In this document: one piece after another, positions 61,349 through 64,000 of the stretch
Layout: the number at the start of each line of letters is the position of its first letter
Position numbering within the stretch: position 1 is the stretch's first letter
Origin: Mycobacterium deserti
GTDB lineage: Bacteria; Actinomycetota; Actinomycetes; Mycobacteriales; Mycobacteriaceae
DNA length: 64,000 nt
NCBI RefSeq assembly: GCF_025345615.1
Contig: NZ_JAODWD010000003.1
Span: forward strand, 310,001 to 374,000
Direction: 5' to 3'
The notes under the pieces: model-generated
Database searches by the model: none
Told to the model about the DNA's origin: nothing
Seen by the model: the letters and a program-made list of their open reading frames with translations, nothing else
Position numbers and translations under genes: made by a program

Positions 61349-62548
61349 ATGACTTCCCTGGGGCAGGAGCGACGCGGCTCGGGGACAGCTTCCGTCGGCC
61401 TCGGAATGCCTGTTCCGCCGGCACCGACATTGGCGCCGAGGCGCAAGACTCGCCAGTTGATGGTTGGCGATGTGGGCATCGGCAGCGACCACCCGATCGC
61501 CGTGCAGTCGATGACCACCACCAAGACCCACGACATCAACAGCACGCTGCAGCAGATCGCCGAGTTGACCGCGTCGGGCTGCGACATCGTGCGCGTGGCC
61601 TGCCCGCGGCAGGAAGACGCCGACGCATTGGCGGAGATCGCCAGGCACAGCCAGATCCCGGTGATCGCCGACATCCACTTCCAGCCGAAGTACATCTTCG
61701 CCGCGATCGACGCCGGATGCGCCGCGGTGCGCGTAAACCCTGGCAACATCAAGGAATTCGACGGCCGTGTCGGCGAGGTCGCCAAGGCCGCGGGCGCCGC
61801 GGGCATTCCGATCCGCATCGGCGTCAACGCCGGCTCGCTGGACAAGCGGTTCATGCAGAAGCACGGCAAGGCCACGCCAGAGGCGCTCGTCGAGAGCGCG
61901 CTGTGGGAGGCGTCGCTGTTCGAGGAGCACGGCTTCGGCGACATCAAGATCAGCGTCAAACACAACGACCCGGTGGTCATGGTCGCGGCCTACGAGCTGC
62001 TGGCGTCCAAGAGCGACTACCCGTTGCACCTCGGCGTCACCGAGGCGGGACCGGCGTTCCAGGGCACGATCAAGTCCGCCGTCGCGTTCGGCGCGCTGCT
62101 GTCCAAGGGCATCGGCGACACGATCCGGGTGTCGCTGTCCGCGCCGCCCGCCGAAGAGGTCAAGGTCGGCAATCAGATCCTCGAGTCGCTGAACCTGCGT
62201 CCGCGCGGGCTGGAGATCGTGTCGTGCCCGTCGTGTGGGCGCGCCCAGGTCGACGTCTACACGCTGGCCAACGCGGTGTCGGCCGGCCTGGACGGACTCG
62301 ACGTGCCACTGCGCGTCGCGGTGATGGGCTGCGTCGTCAACGGCCCCGGCGAGGCCCGCGAGGCCGACCTCGGCGTCGCCTCGGGAAACGGCAAAGGCCA
62401 GATCTTCGTCAAGGGCGAGGTCATCAAGACGGTTCCGGAGGCACAGATCGTCGAGACGCTGATCGAAGAGGCCATGCGATTGGCCGGTGAAATGGACACA
62501 GAGCAGGGAACAGATGCAAGCGGTTCGCCGGTTGTGACCGTAAGCTGA
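61349..62548 (+). CDS. ispG: 4-hydroxy-3-methylbut-2-en-1-yl diphosphate synthase (IspG/GcpE)
   Basis: A 399-residue MEP-pathway iron-sulfur enzyme homologous to Rv2868c. The TIM barrel has [20 protein letters not shown] and [16 protein letters not shown]; the 4Fe-4S cysteines are in SCPSCGR near residue 292 and [17 protein letters not shown] near 330, plus a later glutamate. A variable N-terminal 30 residues precedes the core. It converts MEcPP to HMBPP. The dxr-rip1-ispG order joins two isoprenoid enzymes to a signalling protease, as in other mycobacteria. Confidence 0.97.
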   Translation: MTSLGQERRGSGTASVGLGMPVPPAPTLAPRRKTRQLMVGDVGIGSDHPIAVQSMTTTKTHDINSTLQQIAELTASGCDIVRVACPRQEDADALAEIARHSQIPVIADIHFQPKYIFAAIDAGCAAVRVNPGNIKEFDGRVGEVAKAAGAAGIPIRIGVNAGSLDKRFMQKHGKATPEALVESALWEASLFEEHGFGDIKISVKHNDPVVMVAAYELLASKSDYPLHLGVTEAGPAFQGTIKSAVAFGALLSKGIGDTIRVSLSAPPAEEVKVGNQILESLNLRPRGLEIVSCPSCGRAQVDVYTLANAVSAGLDGLDVPLRVAVMGCVVNGPGEAREADLGVASGNGKGQIFVKGEVIKTVPEAQIVETLIEEAMRLAGEMDTEQGTDASGSPVVTVS

Positions 62549-62600
62549 GCATGACCCTTTGAGCGGGGTCACCGACCGCCCGGGATCAGAAAGAGTCCTC

Positions 62601-63455
62601 ATGTCGGCTCCGCCGCTGTTCCGCCTCGTCGACGAGCGACGGGTGTCGGTGGTGCGCGACGCGGGCGCGGTGCGCCGGGTGCTCGACGAAGATCCCGTCG
62701 CGTCCTGCATGGTGGCCTCCCGCGTGACCAACCACGGCATCGAGCCGTCGGCGATCGGCGGCGAGCTGTGGACCCGGCGCGGTGTCGACGAATCGCTGTG
62801 CTTCGCCGGTGCGAACCTGATTCCGTTGCGCGGCGGGCTATCTGACCTTCATGCGTTCGCCGACAAGGCGATGAGCACTGCGCGCCGGTGTTCGTCGTTG
62901 GTTGGCCGCGCCGAGTTGGTGCTGCCGATGTGGCGGCGGCTGGAGCACGCCTGGGGAACGGCCCGCGATGTGCGCGAACAGCAGCCGCTGATGGCGTTGA
63001 GCGCAGCGCCGCTGTGCGCGACGGACCCGGCGGTACGGCGGGTGCGTCCCGAGGAAATCGACTCCTATCTGGTGGCGGCGATCGACATGTTCATCGGCGA
63101 GGTCGGCATCGACCCCCGCCTGGGCGACGGCGGCCGCGGCTACCGGCGCCGGGTGGCCGGTCTGATCGCCGCGGGTCGGGCGTGGGCGCGTTTCGAGCGC
63201 GGCCAGGTGGTGTTCAAGGCCGAAATCGGTTCGCAGTCGGCGGCGGTCGGCCAGATCCAGGGCGTGTGGGTGCATCCCGACTGGCGTGGACAGGGTCTCG
63301 GCACGGCGGGTACCGCGACGCTGGCGTCGGCCGTCATCGATACCGGCCGGATCGCAAGCCTGTACGTCAACAGCTTCAACACCGTCGCGAGGGCCACCTA
63401 CGATCGCATCGGCTTCGCCCAGGTCGGCACGTTCGCGACCGTTCTCCTCGATTGA
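62601..63455 (+). CDS. GNAT-family acetyltransferase with N-terminal DUF4081 (Rv2867c-like)
   Basis: A 284-residue protein homologous to Rv2867c. The N-terminal half (about 1-150) is DUF4081: VRRVLDEDPVASCMVASRVT and ESLCFAGANLIPLRG. The C-terminal half (about 155-284) is a GNAT domain with acetyl-CoA loop VWVHPDWRGQGLGTAGTATL (R/QxxGxG/A) and SLYVNSFNTVARATYDRIGF. The target is unknown. The ATG at 62601 fits the homologue's N-terminus (MSAPPLFRLVDERR). It follows ispG by 52 bases in the same direction. Confidence 0.87.
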   Translation: MSAPPLFRLVDERRVSVVRDAGAVRRVLDEDPVASCMVASRVTNHGIEPSAIGGELWTRRGVDESLCFAGANLIPLRGGLSDLHAFADKAMSTARRCSSLVGRAELVLPMWRRLEHAWGTARDVREQQPLMALSAAPLCATDPAVRRVRPEEIDSYLVAAIDMFIGEVGIDPRLGDGGRGYRRRVAGLIAAGRAWARFERGQVVFKAEIGSQSAAVGQIQGVWVHPDWRGQGLGTAGTATLASAVIDTGRIASLYVNSFNTVARATYDRIGFAQVGTFATVLLD

Positions 63456-63486
63456 CGTCCGACGCCCCTGGTCTACGCTCACGGTC

Positions 63487-64000
63487 ATGAGCGAGCAGGA
63501 CCGCAATGTGGAACGCCGGGAGATCGCCGACGCGCTGGTCCGCGCCCTCGAACGACGCCACGAGCTGCTCGACGCCATCGTGGAGTCCGAGGACTACGAC
63601 TCGGCGATCGAGGCGATCGCGGGCATGCTCGGGACCTCCCCGGTGCCCGCCGAAGCGGTGCTGCGGTTGTCGTTCGACCGGCTCACCAAGGTGGGGCGGC
63701 GCAGGATTCGTGCCGAACTCGAGGACCTGAACAATCAGCTCAGCTTCACGATGGGCGAGCCGGCGACATCCGCGGAGGCCATGACGCTGCGGCCGTTCGC
63801 CGCGGACGCCGACCGCGACGTGTTCGCCGCGCGCACCGCTGACATGCAGGAGGCCGGCGACGGGTCCGGCGCTCCGGCAGGCGATCTCGACGACGAGATC
63901 CGTGCGGGTCTGCAGCGCGTCGAGGCCGAGGAGGCGGCCTGGCTGGTGGCCGTGCACGGGTCCGAGAAGATCGGCATGGTGTTCGGCGACCTGATCGACG
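63487..64000 (+). CDS. GyrA-like helical segment fused to a probable GNAT acetyltransferase (3' truncated)
   Basis: An open frame of 171 codons runs off the right edge. It starts MSEQDRNVERREIADALVRA. Residues about 15-85 resemble the C-terminal helical part of gyrase/topoisomerase IV subunit A: ALERRHELLDAIVESEDYDS, then AVLRLSFDRLTKVGRRRI and RAELEDLNNQLSF, similar to the usual QAxAILxMxLxRLT-xxExxKI pattern. From about residue 100 (MTLRPFAADADRDVFAARTA) it looks like the beginning of an acetyltransferase, ending VAVHGSEKIGMVFGDLID at the edge. No gyrase catalytic parts are present. The rest is outside the window, so the GNAT call is tentative. Confidence 0.68.
   Translation, partial: MSEQDRNVERREIADALVRALERRHELLDAIVESEDYDSAIEAIAGMLGTSPVPAEAVLRLSFDRLTKVGRRRIRAELEDLNNQLSFTMGEPATSAEAMTLRPFAADADRDVFAARTADMQEAGDGSGAPAGDLDDEIRAGLQRVEAEEAAWLVAVHGSEKIGMVFGDLID

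Overview
The window is high-GC actinobacterial DNA and almost certainly comes from a rapidly growing mycobacterium (Mycobacterium/Mycolicibacterium). The evidence is a run of genes matching in identity and order the Mycobacterium tuberculosis Rv2898c-Rv2867c block (yraN-yifB-dprA, viuB, xerC, an F420 oxidoreductase, an M23 peptidase, rpsB-tsf, amiC, pyrH-frr-cdsA, rlmN, a DUF2631 gene, mpt70/dipZ/mpt83-type genes, dxr-rip1-ispG, GNAT), F420- and mycofactocin-type enzymes, a WS/DGAT acyltransferase, frequent GTG starts, and many 4-base start/stop overlaps. No rRNA, tRNA, CRISPR array or complete insertion sequence was seen.

Region by region: 1-4.2 kb holds an iron(III)-type ABC importer read leftward from an IdeR-like box, then a hemophore-like secreted protein and a DUF1206 membrane protein. 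4.3-13.6 kb is the yraN-yifB-dprA operon, a secreted glycosidase, a siderophore-interacting protein, lactate 2-monooxygenase, xerC, a broken cyclase gene, an F420 enzyme and an M23 peptidase. 13.7-17 kb is rpsB-tsf, with a leader able to form alternative hairpins, plus an amidase. 17-22 kb is a carotenoid-tailoring cluster (CrtU-like, CruF-like, glycosyltransferase, CrtI/CrtD-like). 22-25.8 kb carries a phospholipid-type transferase, a YihY-family protein, glycerate kinase and a MarR/methyltransferase pair facing two operators. 25.9-30.3 kb is pyrH-frr-cdsA, an exporter and rlmN.

30.3-50.6 kb is a catabolic island inserted between rlmN and the DUF2631 gene, which lie close together in M. tuberculosis. 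It encodes a P450, alcohol dehydrogenases, a Baeyer-Villiger monooxygenase, an esterase, a lactonase-like SMP-30 protein, an HpaI-type aldolase, aldehyde dehydrogenase, CoA-transferase, acyl-CoA dehydrogenase, thioesterase and two TetR paralogues with near-identical DNA-binding helices. Seven intergenic sites in the island share TTACA-N14-TGTCA-type geometry, which looks like an undescribed regulon. The enzymes fit a route from a cyclic or terpenoid-like hydrocarbon through alcohol, ketone, ester/lactone and acid to CoA thioesters. Inside the island, a 988-bp cassette with 19-bp perfect (47-bp imperfect) terminal inverted repeats carries a DUF559/AbiEi-like gene and no transposase. A solo copy of the same repeat lies beside the broken cyclase gene at 11.4 kb.

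50.6-64 kb holds the DUF2631 gene, a mycofactocin-type SDR, photolyase, an F420 enzyme, a ribbon-helix-helix/DUF4097 pair, fasciclin-dipZ-fasciclin genes with two SigK-like promoters, then dxr-rip1-ispG-GNAT and a truncated gene joining a GyrA-like segment to a probable acetyltransferase.
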